Shown: positions 7,215-14,737, counted from the stretch's first letter. The stretch is 16,521 bases of DNA from Alphaproteobacteria bacterium (GCA_030037055.1 JASHRZ010000619.1:1-16521), one strand, 5' to 3'. Program-made: numbers and translations. The notes: a model not told the origin generated them from the sequence alone.

Positions 7215-8128
7215 AACGCTTCGCTTTGATGATCGCCGCAATGTGCATCCTCGCCCTGTCGCGCGCGCCGCTTGCGGCGGAGCCGCTCAAGGTGGTGGCG
7301 ACGTTCAGTGTGCTCGGCGACATGGTCGCCACCATCGCCGGCGACCGTGTTGCGCTCACCACCATCGTCGGCGGTGACGGCGACAGCGAGCTCTACCAGC
7401 CGACGCCCGCCGACGCGCGCGCCCTGGCCGAGGCGAATCTGCTGGTGCTCAACGACATCAACCCCGATTTCGAGCCTTGGCTCGACGGGCTCATCCGGCA
7501 GTCGGGTTTCAAAGGCAGCAAAATCGTCGCCAGCCGCGGCGCCAGGATCATCACCGCGGCGGAAGAAGAGGGCCACGACACTGGCGACGCCGCGCCCAAG
7601 AGCGACCAGCACGCTTGGCACGATCTCGCCAACGGCGCGATCTATGCCCGCAACATCGGCGAGGCCTTGGCGAAGGCCGATCCCTCCAATGCGGATTTCT
7701 ACAAGACGCGGAGCGACGCCTATATCGCCGAGATCAAGCAGCTCGATGCCTGGGCCAAGGCCGAGATCGCAGAGGTGCCCAAAGGCAAGCGCAAGGTGAT
7801 CACCTCCCATGACGGCTTCGAGTATCTCGGCAAAGCCTACGGCATCAAACTCATCCCGGCGCGCGGCTGGGTGAACGACAAGGAGGCATCGGCCGACGAC
7901 ATCGCGCGGCTCGTGACGCAGATCCGCGACGACAAGGTCAAGGCGGTCTTCGTCGAGAATATGAACGATCCGCGCGTCATCGAGCGTGTCGCCCAGGAGG
8001 CGGGAGCGAGCATCGGCGGCACGCTTTATTCCGACGCGCTGTCGAAGCCGGGGGGCGAGGCCGACACATATCTGAAGATGGCGCGCCACAATATCTCCGC
8101 GCTTAAGGCCGGGATGCTGAAGAACTGA
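7211..8128 (+). CDS. Metal ABC transporter substrate-binding protein (ZnuA/TroA family)
   Basis: This 305-residue periplasmic metal-binding protein belongs to the cluster A-I (ZnuA/TroA/MntC) family. A Sec signal peptide spans about residues 1-23 (cleavage likely after ...RAPLAA). Family ligands normally are four residues. Seen here are His134 in DQHAW, His200 in SHDGFEYLG and Asp275 in YSDALS. The first ligand, normally His before the YxPTPAD motif, is Glu60 (DSELYQPTPAD, codon GAG at 7388-7390). A three-of-four match with a carboxylate change could alter metal preference. The loop near residues 118-135 is acidic but not His-rich. The ATG overlaps the permease stop, and the TGA shares a base with the next start. 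Confidence 0.9.
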   Translation: MKRFALMIAAMCILALSRAPLAAEPLKVVATFSVLGDMVATIAGDRVALTTIVGGDGDSELYQPTPADARALAEANLLVLNDINPDFEPWLDGLIRQSGFKGSKIVASRGARIITAAEEEGHDTGDAAPKSDQHAWHDLANGAIYARNIGEALAKADPSNADFYKTRSDAYIAEIKQLDAWAKAEIAEVPKGKRKVITSHDGFEYLGKAYGIKLIPARGWVNDKEASADDIARLVTQIRDDKVKAVFVENMNDPRVIERVAQEAGASIGGTLYSDALSKPGGEADTYLKMARHNISALKAGMLKN

Positions 8129-9471
8129 TGGCACTCAATTCCGGCTCGAGCGAGCTCCTTGCCGGCGCCCGCCAGCGCGTCGCCCTGGCCCTGGTGCCGG
8201 TGGCGCTGCTCTGGGCCGCCGTGCTGTGGGCGACGTTCGGCGGACGCGAACCTGGCATGCGGGCGAGCGCGCCGCCGCCGGCACCGGCGGTGCTGCAGGC
8301 CATCGTTGCATCGGGCGAAGCGTCGCCCGCCGACGGCACCTTCGACCGCTTCGACGTCGAGGGCCGCGCTGTGGCGGCGCCCGCCAACCGGCACGGGGAT
8401 GTGGCGTTCTTCGCCACCCTATTGCACAGCCGCGCAGAGGAGGGGCTGTTCCTTGCCTCCGGCGGCCGCATCGTCAAGCTCGCGGCGGTCGGCGATGGAG
8501 TGCCCAGCGGCGAGCGGATCGCCAGCCTCGGCGAGAATCCGGCGCTCTCCATCAACGAAGCGGCAGCGGTGGTCTTTGCCGCCGGGCTCACTGGCGGCAA
8601 GGCGACGAGCGGCGTTTTCATGGCGCAGAACGGCAGGCTCACGGCGGTCGCGCTGAGCGGCGCCGCCGCGCCCGAGATCACCGGCGGTACGCTCGCCGAT
8701 TTCGGGCCGGCGGCGGTCAATGACGCGGGGGATGTCGCCTTTCTCGCCTCGGTGCGGCATGGGCGCGAATCGGGCGAGGCGATCTATCTCTGGCACCGCG
8801 GCGAGCTCGCCAAGATCGCCGGCACGGGCGACGCCGTGCCCGGCGGCGGCTTGTTCTCGGGCTTCGGCAATCCCGCGCTCAACAAGCAAGGCGAGGTCGC
8901 CTTTGGCGCGGTGGTCGAGCAGGGCCCGATTCTCGGCGGCATCTTCGCCAGCAGCGGCAAGGTTGCTCGCCTCGTGCTTGCCGCCGGCAGCCCCTCGCCC
9001 ATCGGCGGCATCTTCGCCCGCTTCTCCGAGCGGATCGAGCTCAACGCCGCTGGCGCGGTCGCGCTCAGCGCCGTGCTGCGCCAGGGCGGTCCGGAGAGCG
9101 CGGTCTTCCTGATCGATGGCGATGTGCCGCGCAGCATGGCCGCGGTCGGCGAGCCGGCGCCGGGCGGCGGCAGCTTCGCCGGCTTTGCTTCCTGGCCGGG
9201 GCTGAGCGAGGCGGGTGCGGTCGGCTTCATCGCGTCGGTCGATGGCGGCCCGAACGGCCGCGCGCTCTATCTTGCCGGGGCCGGCGGGGCGATGCGCATC
9301 GCGGCGGTCGGCGATGGGCTGCCGGGCGGCGGCCGCCTCGTCGCCTTTCCGCTCTTCCCCGCGCTCGCAGTCGGCCCCGACGGCGCCGTCACCTTCGCCG
9401 CCACGAGTGAGCGCGAAAGCCAGCGCAGCGACAGGCTGTTCTACTACGGACCGCTGCGCGCCAAGCGCTGA
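8128..9471 (+). CDS. Membrane-anchored NxxGxxAF tandem-repeat protein, probable seven-bladed beta-propeller
   Basis: This 447-residue protein has one N-terminal hydrophobic segment (about residues 19-36), probably a signal anchor, with the rest in the periplasm or outside. Seven repeats of 54-56 residues follow. Each carries an NxxGxxAF-like core, with the N position at residues 88, 143, 198, 252, 306, 360 (Ser) and 416 (Gly). Each also has a GD-x-x-P-GGG-x-F-type turn, clearest at 234-246, 340-353 and 394-406. This matches the NxxGxxAF tandem-repeat proteins known mostly from surface or secreted proteins of unknown function. Seven units suggest a seven-bladed propeller. The start shares one base with the binding-protein stop (TGATG), tying it to the metal transporter. 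No function is known; a link to metal capture is inference. Confidence 0.8.
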   Translation: MALNSGSSELLAGARQRVALALVPVALLWAAVLWATFGGREPGMRASAPPPAPAVLQAIVASGEASPADGTFDRFDVEGRAVAAPANRHGDVAFFATLLHSRAEEGLFLASGGRIVKLAAVGDGVPSGERIASLGENPALSINEAAAVVFAAGLTGGKATSGVFMAQNGRLTAVALSGAAAPEITGGTLADFGPAAVNDAGDVAFLASVRHGRESGEAIYLWHRGELAKIAGTGDAVPGGGLFSGFGNPALNKQGEVAFGAVVEQGPILGGIFASSGKVARLVLAAGSPSPIGGIFARFSERIELNAAGAVALSAVLRQGGPESAVFLIDGDVPRSMAAVGEPAPGGGSFAGFASWPGLSEAGAVGFIASVDGGPNGRALYLAGAGGAMRIAAVGDGLPGGGRLVAFPLFPALAVGPDGAVTFAATSERESQRSDRLFYYGPLRAKR

Positions 9472-9513
9472 GGGCGCCCGCCTCGCCGACATGCGCATGC
9501 GCGGAAGCGCGGG

Positions 9514-11907
9514 TTAGAACTCCTTGCTGACACCGGCGTAGAACGTGCGCCGCGGCGCGAAGGCCGGCGCGAAGGCGCCGATCGACGTGCTGCTGCGCAA
9601 CAAATAGCTCTCGTCGAACAAATTGATCACGTCAAAACGGAGCTTGACCGCACCGGCGCCTTCCGTTTCGAATTGGCGGACGATGCCGAGATTGACCTGC
9701 TCCCAGGACGGCAACGAGGCGCCGTTGATCGGTCCGTTGGGTTGCGTCGTCCGAGCCCCGGTTCCGGCGAGGAGATCGACCGCGAACCGCGTCCCCAACC
9801 ACAGGTACGACAGTCCGGCCGACGCCGTCATGAGCTGGCTGTGGTCGGTCTCGATGCCGATGGTATCGACAGTGACAAGGTCCGCCGGCGCGAAATTGAA
9901 CTGGCCGGAGGTAATGCCTTTCGCCCGCTGCCGCGCGATCGCGAGGTTTCCGTAATAGGTGAAGGGTCCGCTGTCGCAGCGCGTCGTCAGCTCGATCCCG
10001 GGATTAGCAACGATGCGGTAATTGAACGGGATCGTGATGATCGGGGCGCCGAATTGACCGAAATCGACGCCGTTGCGGGCGAATTTGTAGTACGCGTCGA
10101 GGCCGATCTTGACGCCACCGGCCAGATCCTGCGCGCCGCCGATATCGAAGAGGTTGGCACGCTCGATTTGCAGCGGCGAGTTCCCCGTCGAGGGCGTCGC
10201 CGCCGACGTGGTCAGACCCGTGCTCTTGAAGTTGTTGAACTCGATCAGGTTCTCAGGCGGACCCAGCTGGAAGGGCGGCGGCGTGAACAGGCTCGCGTAG
10301 CCGGCATGCAGGACCGTCGTCGGCGTCGCCTGCAAGACGGTATTGAGGCGCGGACTGATCTGGTCGCCCATGACGAATTGGTTGACGACGTCGAACCTTA
10401 CACCGTAGTTGACCGTCAGGTCCGGCGTCAGCTTCCATTCGTCCTGCAGCCAGGCGCTATAGGTCCAGCCGGTCTTGCCGATGGCGGCGGAAATCTCGCT
10501 CGGGACCGAGGTGGCCGGCGTGCTGCCGAAAGTGGGGCTCTCGGAAGAGCCGCCGTCCTGTACCAGCAGCAACGAGTCGGTATGCGAGGTGAACCGCTCG
10601 CCCTCCAGCATCAGGCCGCTGCGCAGCGTATGATCCGTCGCGATCCGGGCGCTGAAATCGAGCTGGGCCCCGTTGGCAAAGCTCGTCAGCGACGCGTCTT
10701 GCGCGACGCCGTTGAAGACGATGTCGGCGAGCGAGGGGTCGTGCCGGAAATCGAGCGTGCTGTACTTGGTGAACGCCGAGATCCGGAAATCGGCGGCGGC
10801 ACCGGAGTGCAGGTAGGACAGGATGCCGAACTGGCTCGTTTCGGTTTGCCGTTCGTTGAGCTGCGCCGGATCGAAGGCCGAGACGGGGAAGCCGTTCAGG
10901 AAGCTGATCCCGGGAAAAGGCGGCGTGCTCGGATTGTTCGGGATCTCGAACGCGCCGCTGAATTGGCTCGCAATCGCGGTCACGCGGTTGTTGGCGTCGA
11001 TGATCTTGTCGAGGTAGACGAAGGCGTGCTGCTGCAATGATTGATCGTGGATCTGTGTCAACGCCGGCGTGACGCCGTCGATGCCATGGTCCGTGCTGAG
11101 AACGTCGCCGGACACATAGTAGTTGTAGCCGTCGACCGAACCGCCGTATTCCGCGCTGGGATGCAGCGTCGCATAGCTGCCGCCGTACATCGTGATTTCG
11201 CCGCCGGGAGCGAACAGCCCGTTCTTGGTTTCGATGTCGACGATGCCCGAGGTGGCCAAGCCGTATTCCGCCGGCAGCGCGCCGGTGATCAGCGTTACCG
11301 AGTTGGCAAAGCGGGGGCTGAGGCCCTGGCCGAAGAAGCTCAACCCCGTCGGCAGCGGAATGCCGTTGATCCGGAACTCCATCGGTTGCATCTCGTTGCG
11401 GATATGGATGCCACCTGCCGATTCGGCGTCCTGAGTGACGCCGGGCATCTGCAGCACCACCTGGTTGAGCGTGTTGTTCTCGCCGCCGGGCTGCGTCTCG
11501 ATCTCCTGGCTGGTGACCGTATAGGTCGAGGCGCCGATCCGCGGCTCGATCGCGGCGCCGACCGCCTGAAGCCGCTTCGCTTCAATTGTTACTTCCTCGA
11601 GCGTGGCTGGTGCCGGCGCGGAGCCGGGCGCTGGCGATCCCGATTCGGCCTGCGGCGCCGGAGCCGACGTTTCGCTCGTTCCGATGGGCGGGTCGGCCAT
11701 CGCCAAGCGCGCGTCGCCAAGCGTGGCCGTGAGGCTAAGGAGGGCGAAAATAAGTGGCGCGCCGCCCGAGCGCCACTCTCGCGCGTCCTGGCTATGCTTC
11801 AATATGAGCGAAATCCGCTCCGGCAGCACGGCGCGCCAATGACGCCCAGCGTGATGCACGGGTCGCCGCGGGAAGCGCGGCGCAACGAGCGTGTGCGGCG
11901 TTTCCAA
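9514..11907 (-). CDS. TonB-dependent outer-membrane receptor
   Basis: This ~797-residue receptor would use TonB-ExbBD energy to import a scarce ligand across the outer membrane. A hydrophobic stretch near residues 51-62, with probable cleavage after ARLAMA (about 71), serves as signal peptide. A Pro/Ala linker follows, then a TonB-box-like EEVTIEA (104-110), a plug domain (about 125-232, with MPGV, FRINGIPLP and EYGLATSGIVDIETKNG), and a 22-strand-type barrel ending in a terminal Phe (VSKEF). The start is unsure. The TTG at 11907 has GAGG six bases upstream but gives a long N-terminus; a TTG at 11802 would give 762 residues. The substrate is not recognisable from sequence. An upstream cobalamin-riboswitch-like element and a DUF2946-like gene suggest a corrinoid or metal ligand. 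It converges on the propeller gene, 42 bp apart, with no clear terminator between. Confidence 0.9.
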   Translation of the reverse strand: METPHTLVAPRFPRRPVHHAGRHWRAVLPERISLILKHSQDAREWRSGGAPLIFALLSLTATLGDARLAMADPPIGTSETSAPAPQAESGSPAPGSAPAPATLEEVTIEAKRLQAVGAAIEPRIGASTYTVTSQEIETQPGGENNTLNQVVLQMPGVTQDAESAGGIHIRNEMQPMEFRINGIPLPTGLSFFGQGLSPRFANSVTLITGALPAEYGLATSGIVDIETKNGLFAPGGEITMYGGSYATLHPSAEYGGSVDGYNYYVSGDVLSTDHGIDGVTPALTQIHDQSLQQHAFVYLDKIIDANNRVTAIASQFSGAFEIPNNPSTPPFPGISFLNGFPVSAFDPAQLNERQTETSQFGILSYLHSGAAADFRISAFTKYSTLDFRHDPSLADIVFNGVAQDASLTSFANGAQLDFSARIATDHTLRSGLMLEGERFTSHTDSLLLVQDGGSSESPTFGSTPATSVPSEISAAIGKTGWTYSAWLQDEWKLTPDLTVNYGVRFDVVNQFVMGDQISPRLNTVLQATPTTVLHAGYASLFTPPPFQLGPPENLIEFNNFKSTGLTTSAATPSTGNSPLQIERANLFDIGGAQDLAGGVKIGLDAYYKFARNGVDFGQFGAPIITIPFNYRIVANPGIELTTRCDSGPFTYYGNLAIARQRAKGITSGQFNFAPADLVTVDTIGIETDHSQLMTASAGLSYLWLGTRFAVDLLAGTGARTTQPNGPINGASLPSWEQVNLGIVRQFETEGAGAVKLRFDVINLFDESYLLRSSTSIGAFAPAFAPRRTFYAGVSKEF

Positions 11908-11978
11908 GACAATCCTCGTCGATTGAAGTCGGCGATCGTATCGAACGATGGACGAGTTCGATGATGCTGCGATCGACC

Positions 11979-12362
11979 TCAGAGGACGGGGGGTGCGCGG
12001 GTCTCGAAGAGAAGGTGATGCGGTCGCGCGAGATGCATTTGCGTTTCGCGCGCCGCGAGGGTCGATCCGTTCCGGGTGACTCGGTCAAGCTTTATCGCAT
12101 CGGGGAGGAGCGGAGAGCCGGCCAGATGTGCGGTCGCATAAATGAAGCAGGTATCGCCGCCGCGTCCGTCGGACAGCGGACATAGGGGCGGATCCCGCTC
12201 GTCCGGCGGGCCGGAGATCATCTGCGGGCTAAAGCCGAGATAGCCGCCAAGCATGGCGATGTCGTCGGGACAAACATGGGGAAAAACGACGGCGACCTGG
12301 AGCCACACCGCGAAAAGCCCCAGCCATGCCACGCGCCGCTGATGTCGCCCGTTCAGCAACAC
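11979..12362 (-). CDS. DUF2946-like small membrane/periplasmic protein
   Basis: This 127-residue protein starts at GTG with a purine-rich GGAGGGGGGCGGAG region upstream. It has a basic start (NGRHQRR), one hydrophobic helix near residues 12-27 (WLGLFAVWLQVAVVF), then Cys32, a CPLSDGRGGDTC pair (Cys61 and Cys72), and the C-terminal end RAPPVL. This layout is typical of DUF2946-type proteins, which often sit beside metal-related genes and TonB receptors. The Cys residues could bind metal or form a disulfide. It lies 71 bp upstream of the receptor gene on the same strand and directly downstream of the riboswitch candidate, so both genes probably share a transcript. Function is unknown. Confidence 0.65.
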   Translation of the reverse strand: MLLNGRHQRRVAWLGLFAVWLQVAVVFPHVCPDDIAMLGGYLGFSPQMISGPPDERDPPLCPLSDGRGGDTCFIYATAHLAGSPLLPDAIKLDRVTRNGSTLAARETQMHLARPHHLLFETRAPPVL

Positions 12363-12429
12363 CGTCTCCGCCCCCCTCCGCGACGTCGCCGTCTGCCGCC
12401 AATGGTCAGGCTATGCCATCTCCACATTT

Positions 12430-12600
12430 GCCGCAATCTCCCGAATCCTGCGGCTCGCTGCCGTCATCCGAAGCAGCGATATCGCAGGCGGGCCTCCCAA
12501 GCGCCCCAAACCAGTGTCACCGCCGCGGATCTCGCCGGGCCAAGCAAGCGGCGGGTAGCCCCAGCGCCAGCCGGCTAGCGCTGTCGCTTTTCCGTCAGGC
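12430..12600 (-). promoter_or_regulatory. Diverged cobalamin (B12) riboswitch candidate
   Basis: Read leftward, this stretch holds the conserved cobalamin-riboswitch blocks in order. They are GGAAAAGCGA (12593-12584; consensus AAAAGGGAA), GGGGCTACCCGC (12562-12551; consensus GGCTGCCCCCGC), GGCGAG before the next block, GACACTGG (12518-12511; consensus GCCACTGG), TTGGGAGGC (12500-12492; consensus GGGAAGGC), GGATGACGGC with GCGAGCC (about 12469-12452), and a B12-box-like CGGGAGATTGCGGC ending near 12430. The first block lies about 75 nt before GACACTGG, close to the spacing in E. coli btuB. GGCGG and CCGCC flank the GACACTG...GGGAGG part and can pair. The B12 box is imperfect or carries a ~10-nt insertion, so ligand binding is not assured. 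The 3' edge lies about 70 nt before the DUF2946-like start. Confidence 0.55.
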
Positions 12601-12608
12601 GCTTGTCC

Positions 12609-13643
12609 TTAGTTCATGTCGATGGGCGGATAGATCGTGAATACGTTGGCGGCGGTCACGAGGACATGGCGGGTGGGCACGCGCGGCGGTACGGTCTCGT
12701 CCCGCAGCATTCTGAGCGCCAGCGGCAGCACCTCGTAGCCATAGCGGTCGAGGAGATAGGCGACGGATCCGATGAGAATGCTGCCGCGATTGGTCGGATC
12801 GATCTCCTTCTTGTCGTTGGAGCCGCCATGCACGGAGCGGTCGCAGCCCTGGCTCACGATCGCCGTGTCGGGGACGCGACCGGCGGCCTCGACCGCGGCC
12901 TTGGCCATCAGCGCGGTGGTATCGTCGAGCGCGGCGACCAGCAGCTTGTGATCGGGCTGCGCGGCGGCGAAGCGGCGCATCTGCGCCTCCGCCTGCGCCG
13001 GGTTGCCGGTCGTGTCGAGACGCGTCTGCGCCGCGCTCGGCAGATGCTCCTTGAGCGCGGCTGCAATGGCCTCGACGCGGTCGGGCACGTGATCGCCCAG
13101 ATTGGCGAGATCCCCGACAATGGCCACGGCAGCGGCGCGTCCCTGCCAGGTGGCGTTGGCAAAGCGCGCCAGCGCCTCTCCCGCGAGGCGGCCGGCGAGA
13201 GCGTTGTCGGGGCCGTAGAGCGGCGCGCCGGGGACGGGGTAGGTCACCGCCAGGACGGGAAGGCCGGCGGTCTTCATCCGCTTGGCCACCTCGCCATTGG
13301 CGCCGGCATCGTCGCAGTACTGGATGTAGAGGTCGAGCTTGCGGGCGATCGCATCATCGGCATTGGCGAGCGTCTTCTCGCGATTGCGGTCGTTGTCATA
13401 GAAGACCATCTCGACCGGAAGCGAGCGCGCGGCGAGCACGAAGCTCGCCTGCACATCGCCACCGGTGAAACCCAGCCCTTCGAGGCGCGTGCCGGGATCT
13501 TCGGTGAGGTTGGCGAAGCCGATGCGGTAGCGCCGCTCGGCTGCGCCCTGCGCCGCGAGCGGCAGCGCCAGCAGCGCCGCCGCCCCTCCCAGAAGCGACC
13601 GGCGCCCGAGGACGGGCGCCGGGGTAAAGCCAGCGATCGACAC
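12609..13643 (-). CDS. Orphan Tat-exported periplasmic substrate-binding protein (type-1 PBP, sugar-binding-like)
   Basis: This 344-residue protein resembles the periplasmic binding protein type-1 fold of sugar-type ABC importers (Peripla_BP_4-like). A twin-arginine signal is visible: GRRSLLGG (13-20), a hydrophobic stretch, and likely cleavage after AAQGA (about 34). The mature part begins YRIGFANLTEDPG and contains VEMVFYDNDRNREKTLANADD (79-98), a typical first-lobe element, and later lobe segments such as LLVAALDDTTALMAKAAVEAAGR (234-256). The open frame continues upstream to 14120, but that is inside the cyclase gene. A GTG at 13643, 11 bp after the cyclase stop, places the Tat motif correctly. 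No permease or ATPase for it lies in the window, so its transporter or signalling partner is elsewhere or absent. Confidence 0.8.
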   Translation of the reverse strand: MSIAGFTPAPVLGRRSLLGGAAALLALPLAAQGAAERRYRIGFANLTEDPGTRLEGLGFTGGDVQASFVLAARSLPVEMVFYDNDRNREKTLANADDAIARKLDLYIQYCDDAGANGEVAKRMKTAGLPVLAVTYPVPGAPLYGPDNALAGRLAGEALARFANATWQGRAAAVAIVGDLANLGDHVPDRVEAIAAALKEHLPSAAQTRLDTTGNPAQAEAQMRRFAAAQPDHKLLVAALDDTTALMAKAAVEAAGRVPDTAIVSQGCDRSVHGGSNDKKEIDPTNRGSILIGSVAYLLDRYGYEVLPLALRMLRDETVPPRVPTRHVLVTAANVFTIYPPIDMN

Positions 13644-13654
13644 TAAAGAAGCCT

Positions 13655-14671
13655 TTATTGAATGGCCTCGATCCCCACGAAGTTGCCGGTGAGGCCAACG
13701 GCCTTCGGCACGGTCATGTTGAGGAAGAAGGTGGCGCGCTTGGTCGCCGCCGCTTCGTCGGCGATGAGGTCGGTGCGCGCGTTCTCGATGATATGGATGC
13801 CGTTGTCGGTGATCAGCATCTGGTGCACGGAAAAGGCCTTCGACGGACTCTCGCCCGGGATCACCTCGACCGCCCAGGTGTCGGCGCCGACTAAGATGAC
13901 CTTCTGATCGATGAGCCATTTCGCCGCCGCCTCGCCGATGCCAGGCTCGCCGCTGTTGTAGAGGGTGTTCTGCGCCGGGTACTGCAGGAACAGATCCTCC
14001 CAGCCGGTATGGATGAAGACCGCATCGCCTTCGCGCAGGGTCACGTTGTACATCTTGAGACCGGCCTGCAGGTCCTCCGGCGTGATCACCTGTCCCTTGT
14101 CGATGCAGGGCTTGCGGCACTGCGGATTTGCTCTAAGCTTGTTCGCCGCCTCGAAGACGCGCACCATGTCGATGATAACGCCCCGCGTCGCGAATGACTT
14201 CAGGTGCTCGAGGCCGAGCTTCGTCATGCGGTTCTGGTTGATGAACTTGCCCATCGGGTTCTGATTGTAATAGCAGTCAGCCCGTCCGATATGGCCGACG
14301 CCGTCGAGATGGGTCCCGACGTGGCTCTGGCTGAGCCAGGTGTCTTCCATATAAGTGAGGTTGTTCTCGCCGAGCGCACCGCCGGGTGCCAGGCCGGTGG
14401 CGGTCAGGATGGTCTTGGAGAATCGCGTGCCGAAGAGTGGTACGCCGTCGACCAGCACGTTGGTCAAGGTCGTGACCTTGCCGGTCTGGATCTCTGCCGC
14501 GGCCGCCTTGGTCACCGCCGGTGTCACCCGATTGGTGGCGCCTGTCTCGTCGTCCTTGCCGAACGGCGAGGGCGGCACAAGCTTGGTACAATCGCTCTGG
14601 GCAAATACGGCGGGCGCCAGCAGCAGCGTGCCCAACAGCGCCGCCGCTGCCAAAAGCAGCTTGTTCTTCAT
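13655..14671 (-). CDS. Secreted cyclase-family (PF04199, kynurenine-formamidase-like) metal hydrolase
   Basis: This 338-residue protein belongs to the cyclase family (PF04199; relatives include kynurenine formamidase KynB and isatin hydrolase), usually metal-dependent amide or ester hydrolases. The metal motif HxGTHxDxxxH is complete as His117, His121, Asp123 and His127 (HVGTHLDGVGH). Other family elements are AVFIHTGW (217-224) and VGADTWAVEVIPG (261-273). A Sec signal peptide (about residues 1-24, ...APAVFA) sends it to the periplasm. Four Cys remain in the mature part (28, 133, 185, 189), suitable for disulfides. GGGAGG-type ribosome-binding sequence lies just before the ATG. The Tat-exported binding-protein gene follows after 11 bp, so an operon is likely and the two may handle the same compound. 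The substrate is unknown. Confidence 0.88.
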   Translation of the reverse strand: MKNKLLLAAAALLGTLLLAPAVFAQSDCTKLVPPSPFGKDDETGATNRVTPAVTKAAAAEIQTGKVTTLTNVLVDGVPLFGTRFSKTILTATGLAPGGALGENNLTYMEDTWLSQSHVGTHLDGVGHIGRADCYYNQNPMGKFINQNRMTKLGLEHLKSFATRGVIIDMVRVFEAANKLRANPQCRKPCIDKGQVITPEDLQAGLKMYNVTLREGDAVFIHTGWEDLFLQYPAQNTLYNSGEPGIGEAAAKWLIDQKVILVGADTWAVEVIPGESPSKAFSVHQMLITDNGIHIIENARTDLIADEAAATKRATFFLNMTVPKAVGLTGNFVGIEAIQ

Positions 14672-14686
14672 AGTTTCCTCCCGGTT

Positions 14687-14700
14687 ATAAGACCCCTTAT
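14687..14700. promoter_or_regulatory. Palindrome ATAAG-N4-CTTAT at the cyclase leader; candidate operator
   Basis: ATAAG (14687-14691) and CTTAT (14696-14700) are perfect inverted copies with a 4-bp spacer. The site lies 7 bp upstream of the ribosome-binding sequence of the cyclase gene and just at the expected start of transcription of the candidate promoter at 14708-14736. A GntR- or MarR-type repressor is possible, but none is encoded nearby. Confidence 0.35.
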
Positions 14701-14707
14701 CACATGA

Positions 14708-14736
14708 AGTGTCGCGCTATCTCGATGCGCCGTCAA
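14708..14736 (-). promoter_or_regulatory. Candidate promoter of the cyclase / binding-protein operon
   Basis: Read leftward, TTGACG (14736-14731, five of six bases) is followed after 17 bp by GACACT (14713-14708), which keeps A2, A4 and T6 of the -10 box. Initiation near 14701 gives a leader of about 30 nt before the ATG at 14671. The -10 is weak, so an activator may be needed. Confidence 0.35.
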
Positions 14737-14737
14737 T

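Noticed and set aside
8419..9498. Leftward open frame of 359 codons across the propeller gene
   Set aside because: The rightward frame has a regular seven-fold protein repeat and an overlapping start with its neighbour; the leftward frame is a shadow.
9673..11964. Two consecutive rightward open frames across the TonB receptor
   Set aside because: Antisense to the plug and barrel of a clear receptor; composition is Arg/Asp-rich without any domain.
12603..13646. Rightward open frame of 347 codons across the binding-protein gene
   Set aside because: Shadow of the Tat-exported binding protein, which has a proper signal and fold-typical segments.
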